Below, piece by piece: positions 8,111 through 16,656 of a stretch of 64,000 bases of DNA; within the stretch, counting starts at the first letter, position 1; every line of letters begins with the position of its first letter. A program made the translations under genes and the position numbers. The notes below the pieces were generated by a model. It had not been told where the DNA came from, ran no database searches, and was given only the letters and a program-made list of their open reading frames with translations. Source of the DNA: JAOUEA01 sp963821935 (lineage in GTDB: Bacteria > Actinomycetota > UBA4738 > HRBIN12); assembly GCA_963821935.1 (NCBI GenBank), contig CAWGFM010000004.1, forward strand, positions 1-64,000. The letters run 5' to 3'.

Positions 8111-8512
8111 GTGACGCGCTTCGTCGTGGACTGCGAGACCTTGCTCCTGATCGCTGCCGGTGAGACCGAGGTTGCCGCCGAACACACGCTCGTCGCGCCG
8201 ACACTCGTCCGCTCGCAGGCGCTATCGGCGCTGTACGAGGCGGCCCGCCGGGGTGAGATTTCGGCTGCCGAGGGGATCGAGCGGGTGACGCGCATCAACT
8301 CCATGAAGGTTCGCTTCCTTGGCGACAAAGTACTCCAGCGGACGGCCTGGAGGGTCGCGGACCAGCTGGGGTGGGAGACAACGTACGACGCCGAATTCGT
8401 GGCGCTGACGCAGCTGCAGGCGGACGTGTTCGTCACTTCCGATGGCGATCTGGCGCGAGCAATCTCTGGACTTGTGGAGACGGCCACGATCGAGGCGCTG
8501 CGTCCGGCCTGA
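8111..8512 (+). CDS. PIN-domain ribonuclease (VapC-like toxin fold)
   Basis: The 133-residue product has the PIN arrangement of acidic residues: RFVVDCETLL (first Asp), an Arg/Glu-rich middle, TTYDAEFVALTQ (second) and FVTSDGDLARA (third). Such proteins are Mg-dependent RNases, usually toxins. The start is the GTG at 8111, which opens the conserved first strand. No antitoxin gene of the usual small DNA-binding type directly precedes it; the HTH gene 240 bases upstream is the nearest candidate. An orphan PIN protein is also possible. Confidence 0.75.
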   Translation: MTRFVVDCETLLLIAAGETEVAAEHTLVAPTLVRSQALSALYEAARRGEISAAEGIERVTRINSMKVRFLGDKVLQRTAWRVADQLGWETTYDAEFVALTQLQADVFVTSDGDLARAISGLVETATIEALRPA

Positions 8513-8549
8513 AACGGCGACGGACGCTGCTCCTACTACGATCCGACAA

Positions 8550-9011
8550 GTGAGGCTCCGTCAGGCGACCAGTGCAGACGACGCGTTCTGCTTCCACCTG
8601 AATGAAGCGACGATGCGAGAGTACGTGGAGCCGATGCACGGCTGGGGTGATGCCGACTTCCAGCGCCGCTTCCATGCCGGATGGTTCGAGCCAGATCGCC
8701 TCTCGATCATCGAGGATGACGACGGCACGGCGATCGGCGTCCTGGACGTGAGCGACGAAGGCGACCACCTCTACCTCGGGCGGATCGAGGTCCTGCCGGA
8801 AGCCCAGGGTCACGGAGTCGGAACTGCTGTTGTCCGGGACGTGCTGAGGCGAGGTCGGACGGTCCGGTTGCACGTCTTCCCCAACAACGTTCGGGCTCGA
8901 CGCTTCTACGAAAGGCTTGGGTTCACCGTGGACCGCTACTCAGAGCGCGAGGGTCGGTTGTCGATGCATCACCCCGGTGAGGCCGTCGAGGAGCCGCAGC
9001 CAAGTTCTTGA
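8550..9011 (+). CDS. GNAT-family N-acetyltransferase
   Basis: The 153-residue product is a single GNAT domain. The acetyl-CoA pyrophosphate-binding loop is seen in VLPEAQGHGVGTAVVRDVL (Q/R-x-x-G-x-G/A), followed by LHVFPNNVRARRFYERLGF, the family's motif B. It is cytoplasmic and should move acetyl groups to a small amine. GTG 8550 is chosen because it starts the first beta strand (VRLRQATSAD) and lies 37 bases after the PIN gene, so the two are probably co-transcribed. Confidence 0.82.
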   Translation: MRLRQATSADDAFCFHLNEATMREYVEPMHGWGDADFQRRFHAGWFEPDRLSIIEDDDGTAIGVLDVSDEGDHLYLGRIEVLPEAQGHGVGTAVVRDVLRRGRTVRLHVFPNNVRARRFYERLGFTVDRYSEREGRLSMHHPGEAVEEPQPSS

Positions 9012-9100
9012 CCCCAGGAATAAGCGTCGTGATGCGACCCGACGAGACCTCGTTGTGGGGAGGGCGGCTCGGAATCTCCCAGCGCACCCACGTCGCCCCC

Positions 9101-9285
9101 GCTATCGCGGCCACCCGCACACGTCAACGATACGCAGGTACAGGTCGTTGCCGATGTGGAGCCTCCCGGCCTCCAGGTCCCGATACTACGGGCGCGTGAT
9201 CCCGAGCAGCCAGGCCATGTGGCCCCTCGCTCAATCCCAGCCGTTCGCGGTCTCGGGGTGGGTGCTGGACGAGGATGGGGAGCAT
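9101..9285 (-). pseudogene. Decayed copy of the small XRE-type HTH gene
   Basis: This is a full-length relative of the gene at 5988-6170, beginning with the same MLPILVQH but with one extra base after LGLSEG that shifts the frame, and a TAG where the intact copy has CAG. It lies between the GNAT gene and the second cyclase gene, the same neighbourhood as the intact copy beside the first cyclase. Confidence 0.65.
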
Positions 9286-9410
9286 GGCTGACCCTAGCGC
9301 TCAGGGCTGACTGGCTTACTGCTGGCCCCGGGTCATGGCGACACTCGGGGATACGGCTGGTGGCCCCGACCGCGTGAGCGCCGACCGCGAAAGGGGTCGA
9401 TACTTGGCGC

Positions 9411-12140
9411 GTGAGTGTTCCGCCGGATGGCGGGTCGCAGCCGGTGGGCGAGCCGCGCGGTTCACCTCAGCCGGGATCGGGCGTCAGCCAAGACGCCAAC
9501 GTCCACGCGTTCCTGATCGGCGACATGCGTGGCTGGACCTCGTTCACGCAGGAACACGGGGACGAGGGTGCTGCACGTCTCGCCGCACGCTTCGCCGAGG
9601 TGACACGCGCGGTGGTCGAGGAACACCGGGGGCGTGTGGTCGAGCTCCGAGGCGACGAGGTCCTAGCCGTCTTCGATTCGCCACGCTCGGCGATCCGAGC
9701 CGCCGTCGCCCTGCAGCAGCGCTTCGTTGAGGAATCGACCGCCGATCCATCCCTCCCGCTCACCGTGGGGATCGGACTCGACGCAGGTGAGGCCGTGCCC
9801 GTCGAGGGTGGCTTTCGCGGCGGAGCCCTGAACGTCGCCGGGCGGCTGCAGGCCCGTGCGAAGGCCGGTGAGATCCTCGCCAGTCGGGAGATCGTCCACC
9901 TCGCCAGGCGCATCGACGGTATCCGGTTCACCGAGCGTGGCCCGCTGGAGCTGAAGGGGCTCGATCAGCCGCTCCACGTTATCGCGGTCGCGTCCGAACA
10001 TCAGGACGCCGCGGTGGCGATGGCCCCGTTCGTCCGGTCCACCGCCCCTGCCCCGACCCCTCGCAAGCGGTGGAAGGTGGTCGCGGCCGTGGCCGCGTTC
10101 GCCCTGCTGGCTGCCCTGGTCGCCGTCCCGTTGGCTCGAAACGCGGGAGGCACCTCGGAGATCGCTCCGAACTCGATCGGCATCCTCGATCCCGACTCCG
10201 GCGAGGTCGTCTCGACCCTGGAGGTCGATGCCCGCCCCGGGTCGATCGTGGCCTCGGCGAACGATGTCTGGTTGACCAATCCGGACGCCGATACGGTCAC
10301 GCGAATCGACTCGGACGACCAGGCGATCGTCGACACGATTCCGGTCGGTGAGAGCCCGACGGCGATCGCCGTCGGGGACGGATCGGTGTGGGTCGTGGAG
10401 AGCGGTGGGCCGTCCGTCTCCCGTATCAGCACCGATCCCGATGTCCGTGAGGTCGTCGAGACGATCGAGGTCGGCAACGGTCCTGCGGACGTTGCCGTCG
10501 GCGAGGACGATGTTTGGGTGACCAACCGGTTCGACGGAACGGTCTCCCGTATCGATCCGGACAGCGGGCGAATTGTCGTCGAGATCCCGGTCGGGCTCGA
10601 ACCACGCGGGATCGTCACCGGGTTCGAGAGTGTGTGGACGGCGCTGGCCGGGTCCAACCAGGTCCTGCGCATCAACCCTGAGACGAACGAGGTCACCCAT
10701 CCGATCAATGTGGGCACCGCGCCTGGATCGCTGGCCGTAGTGGGGGACGAAGTGTGGGTCGTGAACACGCTCGACGACAACGTGTCGCGGATCAGCCCTG
10801 ACACCAACTCTGTGGTCGGCACGATCCAGGTCGGAGACGACCCCGCGGAGATCGCGGTCGCTGGCGGGATCGTCTGGGTAGCGAACGAAGCCGATGGGAC
10901 GCTCTCCCGCATCGAGCCCGGGCAATCGTCCGCCTCCAGTACGGTCATCGAGAGCGCGCCGCAGGGGATGGCACCCGTGGGAAGCGAACTGTGGGTCACG
11001 GTTCGAGACACATCGACGTCTCACAGGGGAGGCACGCTGAAAGTGCTCGGCAATTTCAAGCCCGGGTCAGTCGATCCCTCGCACGCGCCTGACTCCGCTG
11101 CGTGGATCGTCCTGCATCTGCTCGGGGATGGTCTCTTGGCGCTCGAGCCGGTCGGTGGCGTCAGCACCCAGCTCGTTCCCGATCTAGCCAAGTCGATACC
11201 GATCCCGACGGACGGGGGCCGCAGGTACACGTTCGATCTTCGCCCTGAGATCCCCTACTCGAGCGGCGAGACCGTTGCAGCCGTCGATTTCCGCCGGGGG
11301 ATCGAGCGGGCCTTCAGTTTCGACGCCTCTCCTTTTCAGGGGCTCGTCGGAGGTGAGGCCTGTCACGACCATCCTCGAACATGCGACCTTTCCCAAGGGA
11401 TAGAGACCGACGACGGCCGAGGCGGGACAACGATCACGTTCAACCTGGTTGAACCAGACCCAGGCTTCCTCTACAAGCTCACCACGCCGATGACCTATCC
11501 GGTTCCACCCTCCGTCCCGGATGCAGAACAGGTGCGTGCTGGCGTACCCGGCACCGGGCCCTATGCCTTGGAAGCCCCGATGACTGCAGGAGGGATTACG
11601 CTGGTTCGCAACCCGCGCTTCCAGGAATGGTCCCCTGCCGCCCAACCCGATGGATACGTGGACCGGATCGAGTGGACGTTCGGGGTCTCTACCGAGGATC
11701 AGGTGGAGGCGGTGGCCGCAGGCAACGCCGATCTCACGTACGACTCGGTTGAATCGGATCAGCTCGACAGGCTCTTCGTACGGTTCGCGGCCCAGATCCA
11801 TTCGTCTCAAAGGGCACAGACGCAATTCCTCGTGCTCGATACCCAGTCACCTCCCTTCGATGACGCCACGGTGAGACGAGCGATGAACCGGGTCATCGAT
11901 CGAGACCGGGTCGCGCAGATCCTCGGCGAGGGAGCCTTCCGGCCAACGTGCCAGCAGCTCCCTCCGAATTTCCCCGGGTATGAACCGTATTGCCCGTTCA
12001 CCTCGAACCCAGGGCCTGGGGGGAAGGGGCTCTGGTCCGCCCCAGCCGTGGGCATCGAGGAAGCCCGAGCGATCGTCCGCCGTTCCGGCACGGCCGGGAT
12101 GCGCGTCGTGTTCGAGTACCCCCCCGAGTACTGGTCTTAA
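9411..12140 (+). CDS. Nucleotidyl cyclase - transmembrane helix - beta-propeller - peptide-binding fusion, ending at an in-frame stop
   Basis: The 909-residue product combines four parts. A cyclase homology domain (about 30-200; FLIGDMRGWTSF, ELRGDEVLAVFDS) is followed by one transmembrane helix (about 222-245). A 40-residue-repeat beta-propeller of YVTN type comes next (about 260-540, repeated VWVVN...DNVSRI). Last is an SBP_bac_5 domain (from GGTLKVLGNFKPGSVDP), the family that binds peptides or nickel for ABC importers. The topology suggests an extracytoplasmic sensor driving a cytoplasmic cyclase. The SBP domain stops at a TAA after EYPPEYWS, about 145 residues early; the same frame goes on at 12150. 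The start is GTG 9411. The second metal ligand region reads RGDEV rather than GDG, so activity is uncertain. Confidence 0.8.
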   Translation: MSVPPDGGSQPVGEPRGSPQPGSGVSQDANVHAFLIGDMRGWTSFTQEHGDEGAARLAARFAEVTRAVVEEHRGRVVELRGDEVLAVFDSPRSAIRAAVALQQRFVEESTADPSLPLTVGIGLDAGEAVPVEGGFRGGALNVAGRLQARAKAGEILASREIVHLARRIDGIRFTERGPLELKGLDQPLHVIAVASEHQDAAVAMAPFVRSTAPAPTPRKRWKVVAAVAAFALLAALVAVPLARNAGGTSEIAPNSIGILDPDSGEVVSTLEVDARPGSIVASANDVWLTNPDADTVTRIDSDDQAIVDTIPVGESPTAIAVGDGSVWVVESGGPSVSRISTDPDVREVVETIEVGNGPADVAVGEDDVWVTNRFDGTVSRIDPDSGRIVVEIPVGLEPRGIVTGFESVWTALAGSNQVLRINPETNEVTHPINVGTAPGSLAVVGDEVWVVNTLDDNVSRISPDTNSVVGTIQVGDDPAEIAVAGGIVWVANEADGTLSRIEPGQSSASSTVIESAPQGMAPVGSELWVTVRDTSTSHRGGTLKVLGNFKPGSVDPSHAPDSAAWIVLHLLGDGLLALEPVGGVSTQLVPDLAKSIPIPTDGGRRYTFDLRPEIPYSSGETVAAVDFRRGIERAFSFDASPFQGLVGGEACHDHPRTCDLSQGIETDDGRGGTTITFNLVEPDPGFLYKLTTPMTYPVPPSVPDAEQVRAGVPGTGPYALEAPMTAGGITLVRNPRFQEWSPAAQPDGYVDRIEWTFGVSTEDQVEAVAAGNADLTYDSVESDQLDRLFVRFAAQIHSSQRAQTQFLVLDTQSPPFDDATVRRAMNRVIDRDRVAQILGEGAFRPTCQQLPPNFPGYEPYCPFTSNPGPGGKGLWSAPAVGIEEARAIVRRSGTAGMRVVFEYPPEYWS

Positions 12141-12149
12141 GGAGCGGAC

Positions 12150-12578
12150 TTGGGGGAGTACATGGTCGATCTGCTCCGGAAAATCGGCTATGACGGCATC
12201 ATTAGACCCCTCCCACTCGGAGCCTTCTATAGTCCCCAGAATGAGTTCCAGATGGCGCTCGGCGCATGGAGCGCCGACTATCCGGCGGCGTCGAACTTCA
12301 TCAACGATTTCTTTATGTGCGATGCAGCTCTGACCCCGCTGTCGGGATTCTGTGACCCGCGGATCGATGAGATGGTCGAGGAAGCGACCAGGGTGCAGGT
12401 CGACGACCCCGTCGCTGCCGGCGCACTCTGGGCGGAGATCGATCGAGCGATCGTCGACCAGGCTCCCTACGTCTGGCTCACGAATCCGAACACCATCGGC
12501 TTCGTCTCCGAACGTTTGGGCAATTACCAGTTCAGCCTCCAATGGGGCATCCTGTTGAATCAGCTCTGGGTTCGGTAG
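12150..12578 (+). CDS. C-terminal part of the peptide-binding domain, possibly translated by restart
   Basis: This 142-residue piece (MGEYMVDLLRKIGYDGIIRP, ending NQLWVR) is the missing C-terminal lobe of the SBP_bac_5 domain of the gene before it, in the same frame. The intervening stop is TAA inside TAAGGAG, a Shine-Dalgarno sequence placed five bases before a TTG at 12150, so ribosomes ending at TAA could restart here. Alternatives are stop readthrough, a pseudogene, or a base-call error in one long gene of about 1055 codons. Confidence 0.6.
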   Translation: MGEYMVDLLRKIGYDGIIRPLPLGAFYSPQNEFQMALGAWSADYPAASNFINDFFMCDAALTPLSGFCDPRIDEMVEEATRVQVDDPVAAGALWAEIDRAIVDQAPYVWLTNPNTIGFVSERLGNYQFSLQWGILLNQLWVR

Positions 12579-12585
12579 CCGCCGG

Positions 12586-13212
12586 GTGCCTGAATCCACC
12601 GAAATCACCCGAGCCGCTGAGCGCGGCCTGATGCGTACCTCCGATGTAGCCGCGTTCCTGGGTGTCAGCCGGCAGCGGGTGGATCAGCTAGAGGCGCTGG
12701 GTCGCCTCCCGCCCACACGCTTGGTCGCCGGTCACCGGATGTTGGGCAGGGCCGAGATCGAGGCGTGGGCGGACCAGGACTGGTGGGACAGCAAGCCGTG
12801 GCGTCGAAAGGCTCGACGACCGAGAAGGCTATCCGTCGTCAGTCTTGGTGAGATGGAAGGTATAGCCACGGGAGCCAAGGCTGCGGAGTCTTCTCGAACC
12901 GCTGGCGATTGCCGAAGTGCGAGGACTCTCGCCACGGATACTCCGCCTCGACATATCCGGCGGCGTATTCAAGTGGGCCAGCATCCCGGAACTCTCGCCC
13001 AACCTCCTCCTGCTGAGCCGGGTTCTCCAGATCGACCGTCACCTTGCCGTCCTCGGTCAGGATCACGACCCCTACGAACTCGACAGCCGGGAGCCCCTCC
13101 TCGGGTCGGGTGCGGGGCGGGCGAATCTACCCGCCGGAACTGCGTCAGCGCAGGGGAAGCCTTATCGATCGTGGACGTTGATCGTTACATCTCCGCCCAG
13201 GGTCGCCCATAG
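12586..13212 (+). CDS. Excisionase/MerR-like HTH protein with a probably non-coding extension
   Basis: The first 80 residues are a close paralogue of the HTH gene at 7628 (GLMRTSDVAAFLGVSRQRVD, GHRMLGRAEIEAW). It starts at GTG 12586, eight bases after the peptide-binding piece ends, so it probably belongs to the cyclase operon. The paralogue ends at residue 80, but this frame runs on to 208 residues with a Pro/Arg-rich, low-complexity tail that lies opposite a minus-strand frame and the ECF sigma gene. The normal stop has probably been lost. Confidence 0.65.
   Translation: MPESTEITRAAERGLMRTSDVAAFLGVSRQRVDQLEALGRLPPTRLVAGHRMLGRAEIEAWADQDWWDSKPWRRKARRPRRLSVVSLGEMEGIATGAKAAESSRTAGDCRSARTLATDTPPRHIRRRIQVGQHPGTLAQPPPAEPGSPDRPSPCRPRSGSRPLRTRQPGAPPRVGCGAGESTRRNCVSAGEALSIVDVDRYISAQGRP
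12839..13066 (-). CDS. Hypothetical small protein
   Basis: The 75-residue frame from GTG 13066 has a protein-like mix (VILTEDGKVTVDLENPAQQ, GYVEAEYPWRESSHFG) and could extend 23 residues upstream in frame without a better start codon. It lies downstream of and on the same strand as the sigma factor. I recognise no family and no zinc-finger anti-sigma motif. It overlaps the weak extension of the HTH gene on the other strand, and of the two this looks the more real. Confidence 0.4.
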   Translation of the reverse strand: MILTEDGKVTVDLENPAQQEEVGREFRDAGPLEYAAGYVEAEYPWRESSHFGNRQRFEKTPQPWLPWLYLPSHQD

Positions 13213-13767
13213 GTGTCGCATTCCCAGCAATGTCCGGGACTTCACCGTCCCGAGCGGGAGCGACAGCTGGTCGGAGATCTGAGATTGGGTGAGCCCCCCG
13301 AAGTACATCAACTCGATGATCTGTCGCCGTTCGGGCCGAAGGCCCTCCAAAGCCCGGCGGACCGCCCTTTGCAGCTTCACCAGGCCGATGGCTCTCACCA
13401 CCACCTCGCCGGGGTCTGCCGGCAGCTCGTCTGCGGAACCTAACGCTGAGGCCGCGGCCGCGCGCGCGCGCTGGGACTGCTCGCGACGCACGTGGTCTAC
13501 GGCACGGTTGTGAACGGTGGTCAGCAGCCAGGAGCGCACCGTTCCCCGCTCCGCCCGGTACTTCTGGGGGTCACGCCACACGGCGAGGAACGCCTCCTGG
13601 ACCGATTCTTCTGCCATCTGGCCTTGGCGGAGGATCCTCTGGGCGAGAGCCATCGCGGTCGGGAGGTATCGGTTGAACAACCCTTCGAAGGCATCGAGAT
13701 CTCCTTGGATGATCCCCACCATCAGGTCGCTGTCGCTGACCTCACGCGGTTCTTGGACTGACACCAT
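13162..13767 (-). CDS. ECF-type RNA polymerase sigma factor
   Basis: The 201-residue product has region 2 (FEGLFNRYLPTAMALAQRIL, then EESVQEAFLAVWRDPQKY) and region 4 (GLTQSQISDQLSLPLGTVKS) with the usual linker, and lacks regions 1 and 3. It should direct core RNA polymerase to a small regulon, often stress or envelope genes. ATG 13767 (MVSVQEPREV) has GGAG upstream; the longer frame to 13833 is unlikely. No RskA-like anti-sigma factor follows it, which is unusual for this type (SigK-like). Confidence 0.88.
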   Translation of the reverse strand: MVSVQEPREVSDSDLMVGIIQGDLDAFEGLFNRYLPTAMALAQRILRQGQMAEESVQEAFLAVWRDPQKYRAERGTVRSWLLTTVHNRAVDHVRREQSQRARAAAASALGSADELPADPGEVVVRAIGLVKLQRAVRRALEGLRPERRQIIELMYFGGLTQSQISDQLSLPLGTVKSRTLLGMRHLWATLGGDVTINVHDR

Positions 13768-14031
13768 GATTCCCACTCCGAGCTGACCGCGGCGGGTACT
13801 GGCTCGGCCTGCACCACCGGCAGCCGATTGCAATCACACGATTCCTACTCGCCCAGACCCTGGCTGGACTGGGACATCTACCCCCAGGCGTTGCGGTCAA
13901 ACCGAGCCCGGCTGCCGCAACGATCCCTCCTGTGACACAGGGAATGACACGCTGATGCCACAGCCAACGCCTCTACTGCACGAGGTCAGAGACGGAGCTT
14001 GTCCCGAGAACGCGTCGGGTAGCCCTGCGTC

Positions 14032-14297
14032 ATGGACGAGACGAGACCGGGCAAGCCCGTGCCCCTCGAGAGCCCGTCTCGGCAGCGGTTGCACAATCGG
14101 CTCCGCAAGAGGCTGCTTCTGGCGGCGTTTATCGGAGTCAACGGTGGCTATGGGGTCGGCGCGTTCGGGGGCGCGATCTAGGTTCGAGGGAACCGAGGCA
14201 ATGCTGACCCTCGGCGCTGGCTGGCGGCATACTCGGGATCGCGGTGGGGATGTTGCTGGCCGGATACGCTAGCGTCGCGTCCCCTCGACCCAAATAG
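14032..14297 (+). pseudogene. Decayed copy of the small membrane protein at 18511
   Basis: It begins like the intact gene (RPGKPVPLESPSRQRLHNRL versus TPGKPVPLESPPQERLHRRL), then meets a TAG and at least one frameshift. The tail (GIAVGMLLAGYASV) is recognisable in a second frame. The 30 bases upstream of the start are also shared with 18481-18510, so a larger segment was duplicated. Confidence 0.7.
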
Positions 14298-14331
14298 AGA
14301 GCGCCCCCGTCCTTCGAGTCGGGGGCGCTCT
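14298..14331 (+). terminator. Hairpin terminator
   Basis: A perfect 12-base stem (AGAGCGCCCCCG / CGGGGGCGCTCT) with a 10-base loop lies directly after the pseudogene's stop. A short T-poor tail follows. It may work in both directions. Confidence 0.75.
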
Positions 14332-14732
14332 ACCGTATGCGTGCTGTCGAATCTGGGCGCTAGCCTTCCCGACCGATACGCCCGAACCCGCAGCGATGAG
14401 GCCCTACCCAACCGGGTGCCGTCCAACACGTGAAGCTGTGAAGTCCTAGAGACGCTCGAAGACGCAGTGTGCATTCACCGTCGCCATGTAGTCGATGCTG
14501 CTGCACGCAGGATTGCCGATCGGCACGAGGAGCGAAAGTCTCAGGGCGCTGACTCCATCACCCGAACTCTCCGTCGCGGGCCGCGTTCACGATCGCGGGT
14601 GTGATGAAGGTCTCCAAACGATCAACTCAGACCATGTTCGGTCCGATTGCGGGAGGCCCGTTTGCCTTCCACCAAGGTGGGTAGGGGCCGCAGATCGAGC
14701 AGGTGAAACAAGGGCAGGATGGAGGAGGGTTT
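14332..14732. other. No gene seen
   Basis: Nothing here looks like a gene on either strand. The last 30 bases hold the GGAGGAGGG ribosome-binding site of the protease gene. Its promoter must also lie here, but I cannot pick it out. Confidence 0.5.
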
Positions 14733-15551
14733 ATGGGCGCACGGACCGGCACAGCAACGAGCAAGCGGGGTTTGGGATGGCGGAGTTTTGCGATCCTGTC
14801 CGCTCTCATGGCGATGACCCTTCAAGGGTTTACCGCGCCCGCCGGAGCGATCATCCAAGGTCAGCCCGACGGCAACCGTCATCCATATGTCGGTATGGCC
14901 TTCAACGACCAGTTCTTGTGCTCGGGCTCGATGATCACTTCAACCGTCTTCCTTACTGCGGGCCACTGCACCGAGTTGTTCAAAGATGCCTCTCTGGGCC
15001 AGACGTGGGTAACTTTCCAAGAGGATGCGACGAGCTTCCCCGAGGATCACTTGGTCGAGTCCGCGCACACGTATCCGGGCTACTGCGGGATCGACGGCGG
15101 CAGTTGCTGGCCTGGACTTCCTCGATTCGCCAGCCCTGACGTCGGCGTGCTCATCCTCGCGGAGCCCGTCTCTCTCAGTCGATACGGTCTGCTACCCGAG
15201 GTCAATCTCGTGGATTCGTTGAGCCCTCGAACCCCGCTCATCGTTGTGGGTTACGGAATCAGGGACCAGGAGAGAGACCTTGATCCCGGTGAATTCGCCA
15301 AGCGCTTCTTTGCGCGTACGAAGCTCATCGAGAACCGCAGTAAGACCAGCGACGTGGTCATCAAGGTGGCTGACAACCCAGCCAAGGGCGGGTCGTGCTT
15401 CGGTGACTCCGGTGGCCCTCATCTGCTGCGCGATAGCGACACGATCCTGGGTGTCAACTCTTTCGGTACGAACATCAACTGTGCGGGCGTAGGATACTCG
15501 GCGCGGATCGACACTCCGGCCGTGCTGGCGTGGATCCAGACCTTCCTCTAG
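14733..15551 (+). CDS. Secreted trypsin-like serine protease (S1 family)
   Basis: The 272-residue product has a signal peptide (SFAILSALMAMTLQGFTAPA, then GA) followed directly by the activated-type N-terminus IIQGQPDGNRHPYVGM. The catalytic triad is complete: His in FLTAGHCTE, Asp in SPDVGVLIL, Ser in GDSGGPHLL. Cys residues near His and Ser suggest disulphides. It acts outside the cell. ATG 14733 has a GGAGGAGGG eight bases upstream; the frame opens earlier at 14703 without support. Confidence 0.9.
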   Translation: MGARTGTATSKRGLGWRSFAILSALMAMTLQGFTAPAGAIIQGQPDGNRHPYVGMAFNDQFLCSGSMITSTVFLTAGHCTELFKDASLGQTWVTFQEDATSFPEDHLVESAHTYPGYCGIDGGSCWPGLPRFASPDVGVLILAEPVSLSRYGLLPEVNLVDSLSPRTPLIVVGYGIRDQERDLDPGEFAKRFFARTKLIENRSKTSDVVIKVADNPAKGGSCFGDSGGPHLLRDSDTILGVNSFGTNINCAGVGYSARIDTPAVLAWIQTFL

Positions 15552-16030
15552 TTCACTGGGAGGAGTCACGCTGCGGATGCGCGCCTATCGAAGTACGTTC
15601 TACCTACGGAAAGGGCTGGCCGAGTTGAGGCGGATGACGAGCTAGGCCGCTAGGGCAACGCCTTGAAGTCATCGATGAACTTCGCGGTCATCGGTGTCCA
15701 CGACCACTGACGAAATGAACCGGTTGACGTAGTCCTCGCCGGTAGGTGCGCGTCTCGTTGGTCCATTGGCCAGGTGATCCTGTGGCCCATCCGAAGCACA
15801 TCCGAATCCGGCATCCCTGTCTCGGGTGGTCTTATCCACGGCACGCGGCCATCGTCCAGCATGGGTGGGTGCCCCCTTCCCTCGCCCGCAACCCGGTGCT
15901 TGTGGCCGGGGGTGACAACGCTCGAACTGATGCGACGGAGGCGCTCCCTACGATTCACTCTCACCTGAGTCAGCCGACTTGCCTCCTGCTCCGCCCGCAT
16001 TGCAGCGAATCGTGCCCTTGGAAGAACGTC
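15552..16030. other. No confident gene; possible gene remnant
   Basis: A minus-strand frame ends at 15650 with a protein-like tail (FRQWSWTPMTAKFIDDFKAL), but nothing upstream of it supports a gene. It is probably a remnant. I see no RNA gene or hairpin. Confidence 0.4.
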
Positions 16031-16297
16031 CTAGGCAACCCCCAGACCACGTGCGTTGGGGGTCAAGTCTCGTACGTCGTTTGCGTCACAAATGCCTACG
16101 TCGCGACACCAGTCGAAGTCACGAATGGGGCCTTCAGAAGCTGGTGCATCGATCCTGCTTCCCGCTGCTTCGAGAACAAGCCCCCGCAGCTCTCGATAAT
16201 TGGGGCGCGTGATCCCCAGCAGCCACGCCATGTGGCCCTCGGAGACGCCGAGCCGCTCTCGGTCTCCGGGTACGTGCTGGACGAGGATGGGGAGCAT
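16031..16297 (-). pseudogene. Truncated small XRE-type HTH gene with unrelated tail
   Basis: From ATG 16297 the frame matches the intact copy at 5988 for 38 residues (MLPILVQHVPGDRERLGVSE, then AWLLGITRPNYREL). It then switches abruptly to a non-homologous tail and runs to 16031. The recognition helix is kept, so a truncated DNA-binding peptide could still be made. This is the third degraded copy. Confidence 0.55.
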
Positions 16298-16423
16298 GGC
16301 TCGCCGCGGGAGCCTAGCGCCGACTCCCGACTTGCTGGTATGGCGGCCACGTGTCTCAACAGGCAACGAGAGGCAATGCCTGGCTTGCGTGTGCAGAGTT
16401 GGGAAAGTGGATAGGGAGGTTTG

Positions 16424-16639
16424 GTGGTCACCCGCACGATCCTCGCCGCGAACCGCGAAGAGCAGATGCTGATGCGGTTCACGGTCGAGGGAACTCCACA
16501 AGACATCGAGCGCTTCGCTCACGAGTTCGCTCTGGGGAGTATCAAGCCCGAGGAGGAATGGCTCTTTGTCGTCTGCGGGTTTCACGACCTGGACGTCTTC
16601 GACTTCACTCTCTATCACACTCGGGATGAAGAGGCCTAA
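16424..16639 (+). CDS. Hypothetical small acidic protein
   Basis: The 71-residue product (FTVEGTPQDIERFAHEF, EEEWLFVVCGFHDLDVFDF) is acidic with alternating strands. GGGAGGT lies three to four bases before the GTG at 16424; a slightly longer TTG start at 16421 is possible. It runs 17 bases ahead of the menorin-like gene, so the two are probably one unit. I recognise no family. Confidence 0.55.
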   Translation: MVTRTILAANREEQMLMRFTVEGTPQDIERFAHEFALGSIKPEEEWLFVVCGFHDLDVFDFTLYHTRDEEA

Positions 16640-16656
16640 CTTGATCGGGTTGCTCG

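Noticed and set aside
9663..11024. Long minus-strand frame of 453 codons opposite the propeller
   Set aside because: It is Arg/Asp/Gly-rich without motifs, and arises because the high-GC propeller repeats keep the antisense frame open.
14495..15139. Plus-strand frame of 214 codons overlapping the protease start
   Set aside because: It is out of frame with the protease and lacks protein-like sequence.
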